Part shown: positions 24,285-38,400 of the stretch, piece by piece | Layout of the letters: each line of letters opens with the position of its first letter | How positions within the stretch are numbered: position 1 is the stretch's first letter | DNA from: Progne subis subis | Taxonomy: Eukaryota; Chordata; Aves; Passeriformes; Hirundinidae | Length of the DNA: 64,000 nucleotides | Direction: 5' to 3' | NCBI GenBank assembly: GCA_022316685.1 | Contig: JAKJHU010000066.1 | Span: 2,955,140 to 3,019,139 of the forward strand | Made by a program: the position numbers and the translations under genes | Notes under the pieces: generated by a model | The model's input: the letters and a program-made list of their open reading frames with translations, nothing else | The model's database searches: none | Told to the model about the DNA's origin: nothing

Positions 24285-26598
24285 GATCAGTCACAGCAAT
24301 GCACTGCAGCAGCATGTGTGACAGCAGGTCCCTCCTGAAGCCTTCACTGGGCAACTTATTAATATTTCTTTACTTTTTGGTGCCAAAGAAACCAGGGACT
24401 TCGTCCTTAGAAATCAGCTCTCTCCTTCATGCTAAATGAACGTTCCTCAAATTCTTGTAGAAAAAGAAGGCTGGGGGAAAGGACGTGGTAGAAGGCATGA
24501 TCGATGCTCTCACAGTGGGAAGGGAGGGAGAAATAAGCCAGTGAACAGTGCACAGGCTGCTGACCTTAAAATAAACCCATGCAGGGTTCTGTGCAATATC
24601 CCCTGGGGCTGGTGAGTCACCCCAGAAAGGCAGATCATACAGCACAGTGCCTGTTGAGGTGACAGGCTTTGCAAAGAAGTGACTTGGAGCTCCTGCTCAA
24701 ACCTTGGTCCATGGGGAAAGGAGAGAAAGACAGAAAGAGAAGAGGTGGGTGAATATTTATCTGCAGCGACCCATTAGCATCAAACAAAATCAAAACCTTA
24801 AATCAACAGGCCACAGGAGAGTACTGCTTTCCTGGCTAGTGGGAAGAGGTCTGGATTTGCCACTAAACATGATATTCCCTGAATCACTACAAACCTTTAA
24901 AACAGTTGTGAAAACCTTGATGGCGTTTATTGCTGTCTTGGTGCACAAGCTGTGTGTTTAAAAAGCACCTCTGGTCCTCAGCAGCAACAGGAGTGGTGCA
25001 GACTCCCATTCCATGGAACAGTTAATTCAACACAATTCAATTTAAATAACATTGCATGGTTAGTGATTTCTTGAGTCTTGATTCCCTCAGCAAAAAAACA
25101 AACCATGAGCTTCCAACAGACCTGCCTTGATGTCCTTGAGCATCACACCCCTTCTGCTCAGCAAAGATTAAAATTTCCTAAGGGATGACAACCCAGAACC
25201 CACGACAGCTTGTGAGCCTACGAAGCAGCCTCTTGCATTTTGACTAGACGTTTCTAGCTGCTTTTGTAATCAGGGAGGAAGTCTTTATTTATTCCAAATT
25301 GTCAAAAAATTTTCATCCCGGTTTCCCCTGGCTTCTTCTCCTTCCTTACACTGCAGGAATTTGTGCGCAGCAGGAATTTGGCAGCAGGAGGTTACAGAAG
25401 GGTCTGCCAGCCACCCCCACTGCAGGTGGTGCTCCAAACCCAAAACTGCAAGGCTGTGGTGTATTTTAAAGTGAGGCATCACTGAGCAATGCTATAGATC
25501 AGCCACAGGGGAGTTTTAGCAGAGAACTTGTCCAAAGGGGACTTGACAACCACAAAGGCATTTACATGGCAAGGCTAAACTGAGCTCATTAATACTCTGC
25601 CTTTCCAGAATTGAAAAGGAGGGAGGCTGGGTGTGGAAGCATCTCCAGGAATTAAATTATATCCATGTGTTAGGAGAAAACAGTTGCCAGAGACCTACAG
25701 AAATAGGTTCAATCTTGACTGATTTTTTTTTTTTTTTTTTTCATATTTACCAATTAAATCATATTGTTGCTGTTGGAGCTCCAGCTGCTGGGGGTGGGGT
25801 GGTGATTTTCCAGTTGCTTGATCAGCTCGTTAGTGCTGCAAGCACCATGGCAGAAGAGCAGGTGGCAAGCATGGTTTCTTCACTCACACCGTGCGCTGCC
25901 TGAAACAGCCAAAAGCAACCAGCAAGATTTAACTGCACTCTGGAAGATCCTTACAGAGAGCTCAGTGAGCACAAAACTCATGCCAAGGCTCGTACTTTGG
26001 AACAGAACATCAAGAAGAAACTACTGCTTTGGGCCCTGCTATCTTGAGAAATAGCTCTCCTGCGAGGGAGGGCTGAAGGCAAGACCTTCAGCTGAGTGTG
26101 GAATAATAACAGTGGTTTAAGGCTCTGCAGTTTGTTTGTGGGCCAGAAAGAGATGAGGAAGAACAGCTGTGAAGTTGACTTCTCTGCCCAAGAAGATCAC
26201 CCACAGACCACGTTTTCCTTGGCACAGAGAGAAGAGGAAAGTGGCAGTGGATTTCTAGACACCCCGGGTTTGGCAGGTGTTTCCATACTGTCCTTTCTTG
26301 AAACCTTCCCTCTCCTCCCACATCGTGCTGTCCACGTGCATTGCTAAGGGGAGTGATTGGCTTAGACTGTCCCCTAACCTCCTCTGTATATAGATATGTA
26401 TATAGTATATATAGACACACACCTACTGCTAATAATTTGGGTGCATCATTGCTCCTCGTTCTTCTCCAGCCAAGGAAACACATTTCTTTCAGGACCTGAA
26501 GATAGCAATGATCAAGACCAACTTCTCAGCAATATGAAGCACCTGGAGCAATATACTCAAGGTCTCCTTAAGGCTCCAGTTATCCATTTCACAATAAA
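24285..26598 (+). other. Probable ITIH5 3' UTR
   Basis: No coding signal follows the ITIH5 stop. AATAAA occurs at 24570-24575 and again at 26593-26598. The second is followed by a short TG/GT-containing stretch and would give a 2.3 kb 3' UTR; long 3' UTRs are known for ITIH5. It contains a T-run at about 25723-25741. Which signal is used cannot be told from sequence alone. Confidence 0.45.
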
Positions 26599-28830
26599 TA
26601 TTTTACAGTGAACTGCTGCAGTGAAGCTTTCATTTGGCAAAGATAAAACAAGCTTTGAAGCTAAAGTTGTGTGTGTTTTATGCTGCTGGACAGGCTCATG
26701 TTACCAGATGACAGAAACAACCACTCAGGAGTTAACAGTAAGTTGGGAACCAAAGTAATTTCAGTGGAAAATTAAAGGTCACTGATGTTCTTTAGTCTCT
26801 ATGCACTTGGTAGGAGGCAAGAGCAGACCCTAGGGTTCTACTCCCACATTGAAATGAGAGTTTAACCACAGACTTTAAATACAGTAGAACAGGACATGGG
26901 AAAACAGTTTGTGCTCCTGCTGCCCCAAGAGCAAAGGCAGGTCATGGACTGTAAATCTCATTTTTTTTCAGCTCTGAAGTAGGCATCACACTTCCCTCTC
27001 TCATGATGTTCAGGCTTGATCCTCACAGCCCTTCATGCTGTCCCAGAGAGCTCCCAGACCTCTGTGCAGTTATTGCAGTGAAGATGCATTTGTTCTCATC
27101 TCCAAGAGTGTCACAGAGCACTTGGATTCACAGGGTTGTGTCCAGTGATTGCACATTGCTCAGACAGCTCAGGAATGAGGCTGAGCAAGCACTCTGGAGT
27201 GCAATGGAAACAATTGCACAGCACCATTTCAGAGATGGAAAGGGAACAGAGCTGCTGGAACAGCACTGCCGACACAAGGATTGAGAGGGAGAACCTTCCC
27301 CCACATCTTACTAGTCCTGCTATTGCTGACTGTGAACCTTCTGACAGCCTCAACTAAGGGCTAAAATGAAGGTCACGTCACTCACAGTCCAGTTTAGGAT
27401 CAGGACATTGCTTTGGCCAAATTTGCACTCTTCCCTACTGCAGGATTGCACTGGGAAGCCCCACAGCAAGAACAAAACTCCAAAATACCAGTATTCCTCT
27501 AAACAGGGAGCAGGTTTCTAACAGGGAAGCTGTTTTAATCTATTTCCAGTCAAAACCTTGCACAGCACAGGACCTACTCCAGCCCTTACCAGTGCAGAAC
27601 TCCCCAGCCAAGCAGAAGTCATGTTGTGAAACCGACTGCACTGAGCAATATAAATAATCTATTCAGAGTGCTGTGTGCATGTGTGCCAAAAGCCTTTTGA
27701 TGTGCCAGAAGAAGTAGGATTCTGACCCTTCATTAAGGAAGAAAAACAAAAAAGGACTTAATTTCCAGAAAAAGAGTTTAAAGCTGCACAGCTGCAAGTG
27801 TAGCCAAGCGTGTCCAGTTCACTGAGAGGCATCCGAGACTTTGATTTGCATCTAAGGCTTCAAACCACTTTGAAGTCAGGAGAAAAACAATAAACCAACC
27901 CCCCCAAAAAAGCCCCCACCAAATATCTTCACATGCTCCAAGCTCAGCCTTTACATCTAAATCCATCCAAGTTAGAAAATCCAAATCCTTTATTTTTTTA
28001 CTCCTCAATAAGGGCTGTTTTCTTGGGAAAAATACAAGGCGACAAGGGAAAAATAAAAGATCATTCCAGTCCATCACTTAAGGGGAGTTGTCTTGCAAGA
28101 AGCAAAGCCTGGCTATGGCTCCACTAGGGACACCAGCCCAGTGGATCCTGGATCTTTGATCCAAGGACTATCCCCCATGTGGACTCTGGATGGGTCTCTC
28201 CACAGCTGTGTCTCTGCACCCAGCCTGGGAGTGGGGTGGTGCAGCTGCTCTGTGCTCACTCTCTCCCCAGGACAGCTGCAAAGTGTTTTACATTTTTGTG
28301 TTTATAGTCAAATACGGTTTGCTAAGAGGAAAGCAAACAGGGCAAAGCCCTGCACTTCACGCCTGGTGCAGAAAGTGCCAGTCCTGGGCTGACCCAGTCT
28401 TTTCCAGCAGCAGTCCTGCTTACCAGGTCCTTCCTTACCCCCAAAACAGGGCTAGCTAATGGGGCTTCCAGATTCAGTTTGAATCAGACCCTGCAGACAC
28501 TCCAGTTGTTTATTTTAAAAGAAGCAGAACACGAGTTGTCAGCTTCCAGTAAACACTCCCTTGTAAGGTGGTGACTGGGATCCATCTCTGAGCCTGTTCT
28601 GGAGCCCAGCACAGGCTGATGCTGCAGCAGCAGGGCTTTGCACTGAAGCAGCTCTTACACCTCAGCCATAGACACCAAGCTCTGTGGCTCAAGCTCTTCA
28701 TCTCTAGGTTTAGCAGGACAGCCCTGCTGCAGAAACACAATCTTCCCCGGCCAGGAAAGATTTCAACAGCTCCTCTTCCCCCTTTTATAGCATTAGGGTT
28801 GTGCAGAACATTAAGCACATGAAGGCATTT
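26599..28830. other. Intergenic spacer between convergent genes
   Basis: The space between the two 3' ends. Short ORFs on both strands resemble no family. In particular I find no MUSTN1-like reading frame, which occupies the equivalent place next to human STIMATE. I see no clear repeat family. Confidence 0.6.
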
Positions 28831-28858
28831 AATCTATGAAGCAATTTTATGTCAAATA

Positions 28859-28864
28859 TTTATT
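28859..28864 (-). terminator. Candidate poly(A) signal of the STIMATE-like gene
   Basis: The plus strand reads tttatt, so the minus strand reads AATAAA, about 510 bp after the stop codon at 29376-29378. Another copy at 28509-28514 is an alternative. There are several AT-rich stretches, so use of this site is only inferred. Confidence 0.4.
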
Positions 28865-29375
28865 GGATTCCTTATAAAACAGTAAAAAATAATCAGATCC
28901 ACTGGGACAATCTTCCCAATTCAAGACATTTAAATACATATTACAAACCAATTCCTTTGTGCATATAAAAGTTCAGGTAGTACAGAATAGAGCCTTTTTT
29001 TTTTTTTTCTTTAAAAAAACCCAGACAATCTTTTCATTTCAGTCTCTAGCCCTGACCAAAAAAAAAAAAAAAAAAACAAAAAGAAAACCACCAAAAAAAC
29101 CCCCAGTCACACCCAGCTGTCCAGCCAGGGAAAATACATCCCTGTATCCACAACCTCAACGCATCTGCTTGTGGGGCAGACAGGCAAAGCAGATACTGCT
29201 CAAGCCTGTACAGGATGCACAGATACATCCACAAGACAGCTGCAGGATAGGTGTAAGATGAGGCAGGCAAAAGGATCTCTGTAGATCCACAAGGGTCACT
29301 CAGTATTCCCCACCCCTCCCTTTCCCGGCCAGCTCAAGGATCACAGTGCTGCTCCTTCCTCCACCTCCCCTGTTA

Positions 29376-29489
29376 TCAGATGACCACTTGATAGCTGGGC
29401 TGCTTCATCTTCTGGCTGGTCCCCCGGAGTCCTGAAATGTCCTGGTCGCTTTCAGACTGATCAAAATCCATGTCTGGGGAGAGCAATAC
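29376..29489 (-). CDS. TMEM110L: STIMATE-like exon 8 and stop
   Basis: The acceptor on the minus strand is CTCCTTTCTAG. The exon is in phase 0 and encodes 37 residues starting [10 protein letters not shown] and ending P-S-Y-Q-V-V-I, then TGA at 29378-29376. It is acidic at first ([10 protein letters not shown]). The final V-V-I fits a class II PDZ-ligand pattern, by pattern only. It lacks the lysine-rich ending I recall for human STIMATE. Confidence 0.88.
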   Translation of the reverse strand, partial: VLLSPDMDFDQSESDQDISGLRGTSQKMKQPSYQVVI

Positions 29490-32400
29490 CTAGAAAGGAG
29501 AACAGACAGATGCTGATGGAGTCAGAGGTCTCAGATCTCAGCATTGCTTGCTCGAGCCAAGCTTTCCTAGAGGGGCCTGCTGCCAGATCCAATCCTCTCT
29601 GGCAGATGGGTAAGGCCTCAAGGTCAGCTAGAGCACCTCTCAACAACAGCCAAATGGATTTGGGCACAGGCACCATGACTATGTGGTGTCCCAGCCCCCT
29701 TCCTTGGGAGCAGAACGGGCAGCTGAAGGCTCTGCTCCCCATGGGACAGGACTCACACACGGATGTTCAGGCCCGGATGAAGCCTCAGCGGAGATGTACA
29801 AAACCGAGGCCACATATTTTGTGGACAGCTGTACCACACGTAGACCTTTTCCCAGGCCCCCAGCTGCTTGTCACCTCCACAGCTCAGCCAGAAGGGCAAG
29901 CAGAGGTACAGGCTCAGCTTCAGCCATGGTTAGCCAGCTCAGGAGTGGTGTCCTAGCCTGGCACCACCTCATTTCTGCCTGGCAAGCAGCTCCTGGCTCA
30001 GTCCAGATTATGGGAGCCAAGGCAGAGCAGTGACATCTCTCACTGGTGTTTGAGGTAAAAAAATCACTTTTTTTTTTTTGCTGCAGGACCCAAAAGCTGC
30101 CCTTTGTCCCCAGGAAACCCTGTACCCTCAATAGTTAACTCCACACCTGAGGCTACCATGGGCTGCTGTAAACTGGCTGCCATCAGCTTGGTGCATTTGC
30201 AAGATGCAAGATGGAGCCAGTGTGGGCATTGTCCAGCCACATCTTCTGGAAGAAGAAAAAGGCTGGATTTTATCCAGGAAATGGCTACACTGACTGTAGG
30301 AGAGCTAAAACCCAGTGCCAGCCAGCCAGCAGCATACATGAGTAATATTCATGGCTGGATAGATTAGAATCATTGAATCCTCAAGGTTGGAAAAGACCTC
30401 CTGGGCTGAGTCCAACCATTATATCCCAGCATTGCCAAGTTCATCTCTAAACCTGAATGTCCCACATCCACATGTTTTTTTGAACACTTCTAGGGAAGAT
30501 GATTCCACCATTTCTCTGGACAGTCTGTGCCAGGGCCTGGCCACCCTTTCAGTAAAGAAATTTACCCTAATATCCAATCTAAACCTTCTCTGGTGCAACT
30601 TGGGGCCGTTCCCTCTTATTCTGTTGTGGTAACCTGGGGAAAGAGACTGATCCCCGTCTGGCTACAGCCTCCTTTCAGGGAGTTAATAGAGAGGAGTAAG
30701 CTCAACCCTGAGCCTCCTTTTCTCCTGCATCCCCAGTCCCCTCAGCTGCTCCTCAGCAGAGCTGTGCTCTAGACCAGGCTGTTAGCTCAACCCTGTCCAT
30801 CCCATCTCCTCAAACACCCACATTTGGCCAAGAGAAGCTGCGCTGTCACTGTGAGGTCTCCCCGTGCGTGACTCGGCAGCCTTCCAGCCCAAAGGCCTAA
30901 GTCAAGGGATGGCTCATGGAGTTTCATCCCAGTGCACACACAGAGAACATTCCCAACAGCCCCAGAGCCCAGGATCCCTTGGGCAAAACCAGGAGCAGGA
31001 GGAATCTCTCCTATCTCTGTCTATCTCCACGCAAAGTTGTGAATTCTCGTGCCCTCCCCTTGCTCGCACTCAGGCAGCACCACGGGGCCCATCACCACAG
31101 CAACAAACCACTGAACAGGAAAAACAGAGCTCCAGTGAGTCAGTGACTTCAAAGGAGCAGAAGAGCCACAGGGGAAGATTTCCTGCTCCCCACCCTCACA
31201 CACACCCCAGCCCCTCCATCCAGTGTTTTCTTCACAGTCAGACACCCAAAGGACAGCAGCAGACTGGATTAAGCTCTCTTGCTGTCCCCCTCATCGGTCT
31301 CAAGGAATTTTAATTTTTTTGGTTCAGGACACACACTGGAATGTTTCCATCTCTCTCACGTGAAGATTTCCTCTGTTTGTCACATTGATATTGTGATGCT
31401 GTTGAACCTGAAGAAATGTGTGGGCAATTACTCACAAGCAGCACTGTGAACCCACTGAGCTCTGACAGGCTGCAACAGACTGGGCCTGTTGAACTGATGA
31501 TCTGGGTGGGTTTCAGCTGAAAACTCAAATCCCCTTGCAGCCAAGCAGGGATGGTGACACAGTGCTGTGCATCCAGACCCATCCAGGCTGCTACCTGCCC
31601 ACCACACATTTGTAGGGAACTACACAAGCCAAGAGTCCCCCAGCAACCTTTCCACAATTCCCCAGGAAGCAGCACCATGAGAGAGCACCTTGTTGCCATG
31701 ACAGCCACAGGATATATCCTCAGATATCATTTTCAAGCCCAACTCCAATTTGGGAGTTTTCAGAACACCTTGGACAAGGCTCTTTCCCTGCAGATGCATC
31801 CAGGTCAGGATCACAGCAGATTGGTGGCACATCTGGGAGTGGGACATGGTTTCCCAGTCCTGAGACAATGTGCTGCTGTCTCACTCAGCAGTCCTCGAAC
31901 ACCTCACACATTCCACAGCATGATTTGCCATGGGTCAGGAGGACTGTGAGGTGGGACAATTTCCTTTCAGAGGCACCCCTATGCCCACCTTCACTTATCT
32001 TCCCTTTAAGGACCTGGCCCCTGAGTTCACCACGGGTTTGAGCTAATTAAAAAATAATTAAAAAAACACCCAAAAAACCCCAAAAAAACCCACAAAACAA
32101 AACAAAACAAAACAAAAAAAACCCAACAAAAATAAAATTGTTTCTCAGCTGAGCAACAGGCAAATCCAGCTTGCTCCTGGACTTTCTAAATGTTTCAACA
32201 CTGAAAAGTAAGCAGCTCTGTACTGGTGTCTATCAGCATCTTCATCTAATGAATACCAAAATACAAAGTTCCTTGTGAAGGGAATTAGGACAGATGCTGA
32301 ACTCCATCCTGACCAAAGGCAGGCCCTCATGCTGTATATTAACTTTCCTTCCAGCCTCATAGAAGCCTCTAATTTCACCTTAATTTTTCTCACGAGTACC

Positions 32401-35400
32401 AGTGTTACTGGACTTTTGCTTTAAGGGTTGTCTCTAAAAATGCAAGCCTTCAGGAAAGGAACAAAAACTCATCCACCTCCCTGGGAGAAAAAAAACAACA
32501 TCTGAAAAAAGATCAAATAAAACATTATTAAAACTGACTTGTTTTCCTGAGTGGAAGAAACAAAGAAATCAGTGATAAGATCTAAAGTTCATTGGGAGTT
32601 ACAAGGGCAAGGGAAAAGAGCCTTGGGTCAAGGGCAGGACACATACAAAGCAAAAAAATGGCACTGCAGATTTCCCCAGGCTGACCAGCACTGGATGCAA
32701 ACTGGCATTCAAGAGATCCTTTTCTACCCCACAAGAGGGGAAAAAAAAAATAAAATAAAAAATTATTCCCTGAACATTTACAAGGGAGGGCAGGAGACTG
32801 AAACAACACAAAGCTAAAGACTGGCATGGAAGGAAGGAAAGGTGAAATTCTTCGAACTGTAAGAGGGAGTTTGTCCCTTTCAGGGATTCAGTGCAAAAGA
32901 AGTAGGAAGAGCTCATCCTTTGGTTCACCAAAGGAGCTTTAAAGCCAACAAGAGGCTGCCACCTCCTTGGCTGCAGTCACAGAGTCAGTAAGTGACACCA
33001 GAAGCAGGATTGCTGTTGTTGGGTTTTCTTCTTGCTGCCCAGCTGCTCTACCAAGCCTAGGACAAGAGCTGAGGTTTCCTGCTGCCCCTCAGAGCGTGGG
33101 CTTTTAACAGGTTAACTTCAGCCCCGCTCCTTTTCCAAACACAAACTGCTGGTTCATGTGAAAACAACGACACTCCATTGGTGAGATAGGCAGAGAGTTG
33201 AAATTCAAGTCGGCAGCGAGATGGGGAGCTGGTGGCGCCTGCAGCGAGACAGCCCTGATGAACCCTGATAAACCTGTGGGACGCACTAGCTCTGCCCTAC
33301 ACCCCTCAGCCCCCCTTCCTCCTCCACTGGGCAGCAGGCAAACAAGAAATTATCCCACTTGAACAGGTTATTAGCAGCAACAAGCACAGCAAATGCTCAT
33401 TTTCTGCTTTTGAGTTAAATTCCAGTCAATCCAGCTGTAGGGCTCAGCCAGTCAACATGATCTTTAGTTCACAGCTTAAGAAGCTGACACCTGAAGCAGG
33501 AGCTTAAGGCTATTCCTCAAGGCCCAGTGCCAAGAGAGTTGGAAAACAGGTCACCCACTTCTGTATTTCTTCATAAACTTCCTTCTCTGCCCAAAATATT
33601 TATCAGGCTAGAGGCACAGGAACATGTCTGAGCATAAAGGAGGCAATCCCTGCAGACTGCTCCAAGGAGAAACCAGTCCCCTTGGTAGCTCCACTGTAGA
33701 GATGGATCAGAGGTGTTCAGGATGAACAGATGATCTGCATTGTTGAATTTTTGTTGAAGCCTTCAGGTCTTGGCCATCAGGTACTTGGAAGATGAGAGTA
33801 ACCATTGACAGTAAGTGGGAGATTATGGGAATTGCTTCCACTACTTGAAACCTCCTGTCTGTTGACCTGCCAGAAGAGGCTTTCTTAGCATCTGGAAATT
33901 AGCAGGTTGTTCCTTCAGATTATCCAAATCTGAAGACCTCTCTGAGTGAGAGGTCACAAAACACTGGAAGAAAGCAGAGGTGCAGCTCTATCTTCATGGA
34001 GGAGCACTACCTGTGACACCATCTGCCCAACCACCATCTGTGAGCCTGGATGCTGCAAGGTTTGGCTCCAAAAGCTGTGAAGGAGGTCCTGTCTCAGAGA
34101 TGTCCCCTCCTTAGCTCTGCTTCTGAGCTGGGTAATCCTGACTGACCTTGGGCCTTCAGGAACACATCCAGTGAGCAGGGCAGGGCTTTACCACCAGTGA
34201 CCTCGCCAGAGCTGTTTATCCAGAGGCAAGGCCTGGAGGAGTGACTCTCTTGGGGCAACAGCTGCTCACATCTGCCTGCCCTCCCTGCCAGAGTGAGGAT
34301 TCCTCTGACACTGCATAAGCAGTGGCCACTTCCCCACTGCAGCCCTGGGACACAGAAGCCTTGGATGCTGTGCAGACTGCCAAGCACACACTGTTAAAAC
34401 ATCGCTGCCTCTCTGTGTGCTGTAATGTCACCAGTGATGGGCCATCCCATCTGTCAGCACAAGAGCTGAGCTGCTCCTTATGAAAGAACTCTCAGAGAGC
34501 AAGTGCTATTTCTGTTCATCCCAAATTCCTCAGCAGAAGCTCCTCCAGGAGCCAGGCTGTGATTGCCAGAAATTATCTTATCTCAGTAAGTCTCGCCAGT
34601 GAGCTGCAGGATATCAGCAGTCGTACACAGAACACACTGAAACCAGGCCTGGGTGCCAGGAGAAAGAAGGGAATTCCTCCCAGAGACCAAGACCATGGAC
34701 ACTGCCCAAAGGTCAGTAACAAGCAGACACCACCTACCCAACGAACCACACATGATTAAGAAGAACAAAGTCTGCTGGAACTGCAGCATATCCTCCCCCA
34801 CCATAACTTTAAACTGTCAGGTTCAGACTACACAAAACACAGCCTCCTCCAGCTAAGGGACAATAATCTGGTTGAAAAAATACCAAACGATGACAAAAAT
34901 AGGATTCCCAGCTAAGCCTTGTCCTCTATAAGGGATGCTAACAATTACAGAGAGGAAAGTGAGCTCTCCCCAGACAAAATTAATTACAACTGAATACAGC
35001 AAAGCTCAGAGTGACAGTTTTAGCCTGCACACACAGATCAGTGCAGAATTCAGCTCATCCCCCCAAGATATCCAGTCATCATTCAGGACAGTGTTTCAGA
35101 AGCACTTTCTGGGCTGTGACACTGCTCATAGTTAAGAGTGAGTTTGACTTTTCAGGGTGATCGCCCACATTCACAAAGCACCACCCCAGGTCCAGGCAAT
35201 GTGATATTCTGTTACAGGGTTTTGGTAAAACACACAGACCATCCCACAAGTCTTCAGCTTGGTCTGAAACACAAGTTTGCATCCCTGGTCTTACCTGAGA
35301 TTCCTCAGTCCTTCTGGCCCGAGGAGTTTCTGTGGATCCATTGATGTCTAGGGTATCCTTCTGCTTGTATTTCCTCATGATCAAGCTGTCCACAACCCAG

Positions 35401-38400
35401 AACATAATGGCCTTGGGGAGAAAGAAATTACATCAACAGATTGCAGGGACCAAAATACAGAGTGGTTCAATCACAGACATTTCTTCTCCCCGTGTCTTCT
35501 CCAGACATCCAGCCTTGATCAACCTCATATCTATATCAGCCCTGCATCAGTTGTGTCCATGGGGACTGGATGAGTCAAATTCCTTAAGTCCCTTCTTACA
35601 CAAGTCCTATTGTTTCCATGGTTGTTGAAGACCCAGATTAAATAAGACCACATTAGGCCGAGTTTCCATCAGAACATAACCAATGAACCAAGCTCCACCC
35701 AAAGGTCATCCTCCTGAACCAGTCCCTGGTCAGTTCTTTGAGGATCAGAATTTGCTTTCTAATGTGGAAATGCAGCCTGGGATGATGGAGAGAGGCAGAT
35801 CAATCCAAATTTGCCAGTGCTGCATCCATTGAAATGTGCATGGGATGAGCGGGAAGTGAGTTCAACTCCTGCTTGTCCAGGAAGCATCTGAGTGTTAACA
35901 CCCTGCTCCCACTTCCCACCTTAGCAGGAACTGAGCAGCAGCTCAAGGATTACCCAGAATCAGGGGAACCAAGAAAGAGCTGAGCTTTCATGAAGTTTTG
36001 TCAAACTAGTTTTGACAAGAACAACAGTTCTGGGTAACCCTGAGCACCTTGTCTTGCTGTAAATAATCTGATATCCACCCAAATGACTGACTGTCAAGGT
36101 CACAAGACATCCTATAGGACATTAAAGGGTTTTGGGCATCTCCACGCCCATGGCTTGCTGCTGAGATGAGCTCTCACCTAAGAAGACCCAGCTTCATTCC
36201 AAGAGGTGAAGAGTCAGCCCCACGGCAGCTCAGAGAAAGGGACAGGAATTGGGAACAGAGACTGTGGCAGTGAGGGATTTGTGACAGATAGATTTCTTTA
36301 CACATCCCTCCACCCTGTCCCAGCCACTTCAAGGCTGCCCCCAGCCAGACCCTGTGGACACTCCCATGAGGGTTCTGTAATTTCCAACCCAGCCCAGCCA
36401 GCACTTGCAGAAGCACCACTTACATTGACTATGAAAGGCACAACAAACATCACCAGGACGAGCTCCAGCTGAGGGCTTGGGATGTAACCCAGGAGGATCT
36501 GCTGAAGCTGCAGAGGAGGAAACATTTAGAAGTATTACTTGAACAGCTCTGTTGCAAGATCTTTGATGGAAATTGTTTGTCTTCTTACATGAGCAGCCAG
36601 AGCTATGCAGCCTGTGCTTCAACCCAGCTCTCAAAAGATTACACAGGATATTCCCTTAGCCCAGCTGCCAAACACATGATTTTGTACAGAAACCAGTGCT
36701 GTGAGTCTTTCAGTGTAACTATCCATGACAACAACTGGTGGGACTTTACTTGGCTCCCCAGAGCTCATCTGTAGGACAAGGACACCAGCCATGAACAGTA
36801 ACCATGGAGAGGAATCCATCAGCTTGTCTGGGTCTGGATTGGTGCTGCTGAAGAAGTTCACATCCAGCTGTGAGCACTGTGGGGTACTGGCTTTGAAGGA
36901 CAACCCTTGAAGAGATAAGTGCTCCCAGACTGCTGGAGATAACTCCAGCAAGTTACACACAGTGCTTGGTACCTCAGAGCCTGGCGAAAGTGGACTCCAA
37001 ACCAGAGTTACCTCTGACTCTCAGAATTAGGTTTTTACACCCATTACACCTAGCTGCCAACAGCAATGTGGCCAAAAGCCCCACAGGCTATTATTTTTGT
37101 TTTTTTCAAGATAAACTTCTGATCAACACAATTCGCATTGCTGGTGTACAAAAGCAGCTGAGCAGGAAAAGACAACACACTACTTGAATAGCACTTTCCA
37201 AATTAATCTCTAAGAGTCCCCCTGGTTTAAGCATGGGATCACAAAACACCAACATGGTCTGACTTGACAGAAGAACATAGAAATCCTCTGGCAGAACTGA
37301 AGGAGCTCAGCTACCAGCCCAGCCCATTTTAGCCTTCCAAGAATGGGAAAGAAAATTAAAGCATCATCTTATTCCATTAGCTTTTGACTAGCAAGAGAAT
37401 GCACCAAAAGCCAAACCTTCATGAAAGTCATGTTTCCCAAAATTTAAGTAATAGCTAATGATTAGAGAGTGATGTCACTAAGTGTGAGGATTAAAGTCTT
37501 TCAATAATGGGAATCATGAATCAGGAAAAGCTGACCACAACAGCTACAGCTCGAAAAATACTGCCTACCTTTGTCCAACCAGGGATAAGCAGGACAAGGC
37601 TAATCACAGTCTTCTCAAAAACCATTATCAGCAAGTAGAGGATACACTGGCCAATCCAGGCAGCAGCTTGTGGGGGGTCACCTGTAAAAAGAGAATATTA
37701 AATCTGGGACAAAGGACAGGAGGAGACAGCCTCACAGGGAAGTTACCTCATGCTTGATATTGACCCTCCCCTCTACAAGAACCAGTCAGTACATACACAC
37801 TCTTCCATAAAATAAAGTAGATGCAAATAAATCATTAAAGATAAAACCTGTAATGTGCTCCCTGCCAAGCCTTACCCACATGGTTACATTATTGCGAGAA
37901 ACAGTTCGAAATTTCAAACCATCTTCACTACAAGCAGCATAACTTCTCAGGCCTGAACAGAATTATTTCATTGTGCTGATGAAGTGAAGGGCTGGCTATG
38001 TGATACTGTCTGAGCAAGAGACAGGGCTTTATCAGCCCAGGATTTAAAGCAATCCACTCAAAAAGAATCAATGCTAATTAAATATGCATGTTTCCAACGG
38101 GGTACTCAGCAAGAAATAAGGAAAAGCATATTTGTATTGTTAACAACAATAATGGCTCTGTATCTATTACATGTGCTTGCTTCAGCCCTCTGTGAGCACC
38201 CTGCCAGCTGGTTATCGCCTCTCCTGGCTCACCAAAATATCTCAGGTCCGCAAAACTGAGCCACTGTATCCGGCTCAGGAAAGCTGCAGCATTTCCTCTT
38301 ATCACATAAAGACAAAGATAACCCCTGGAAACACTTGTTCCTAGCATAATCTGGCCAGAATTTGGAATTCCATCTGTGCAAGGGAACCCGTGCAGTTGGC

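Larger units (their letters stand above)
29490..35294 (-). other. STIMATE-like intron 7
   Basis: 5.8 kb. It contains a CR1 fragment at about 30362-30790 and an A/C-rich low-complexity tract at 32048-32138. Short ORFs on both strands show no family resemblance. Confidence 0.75.
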
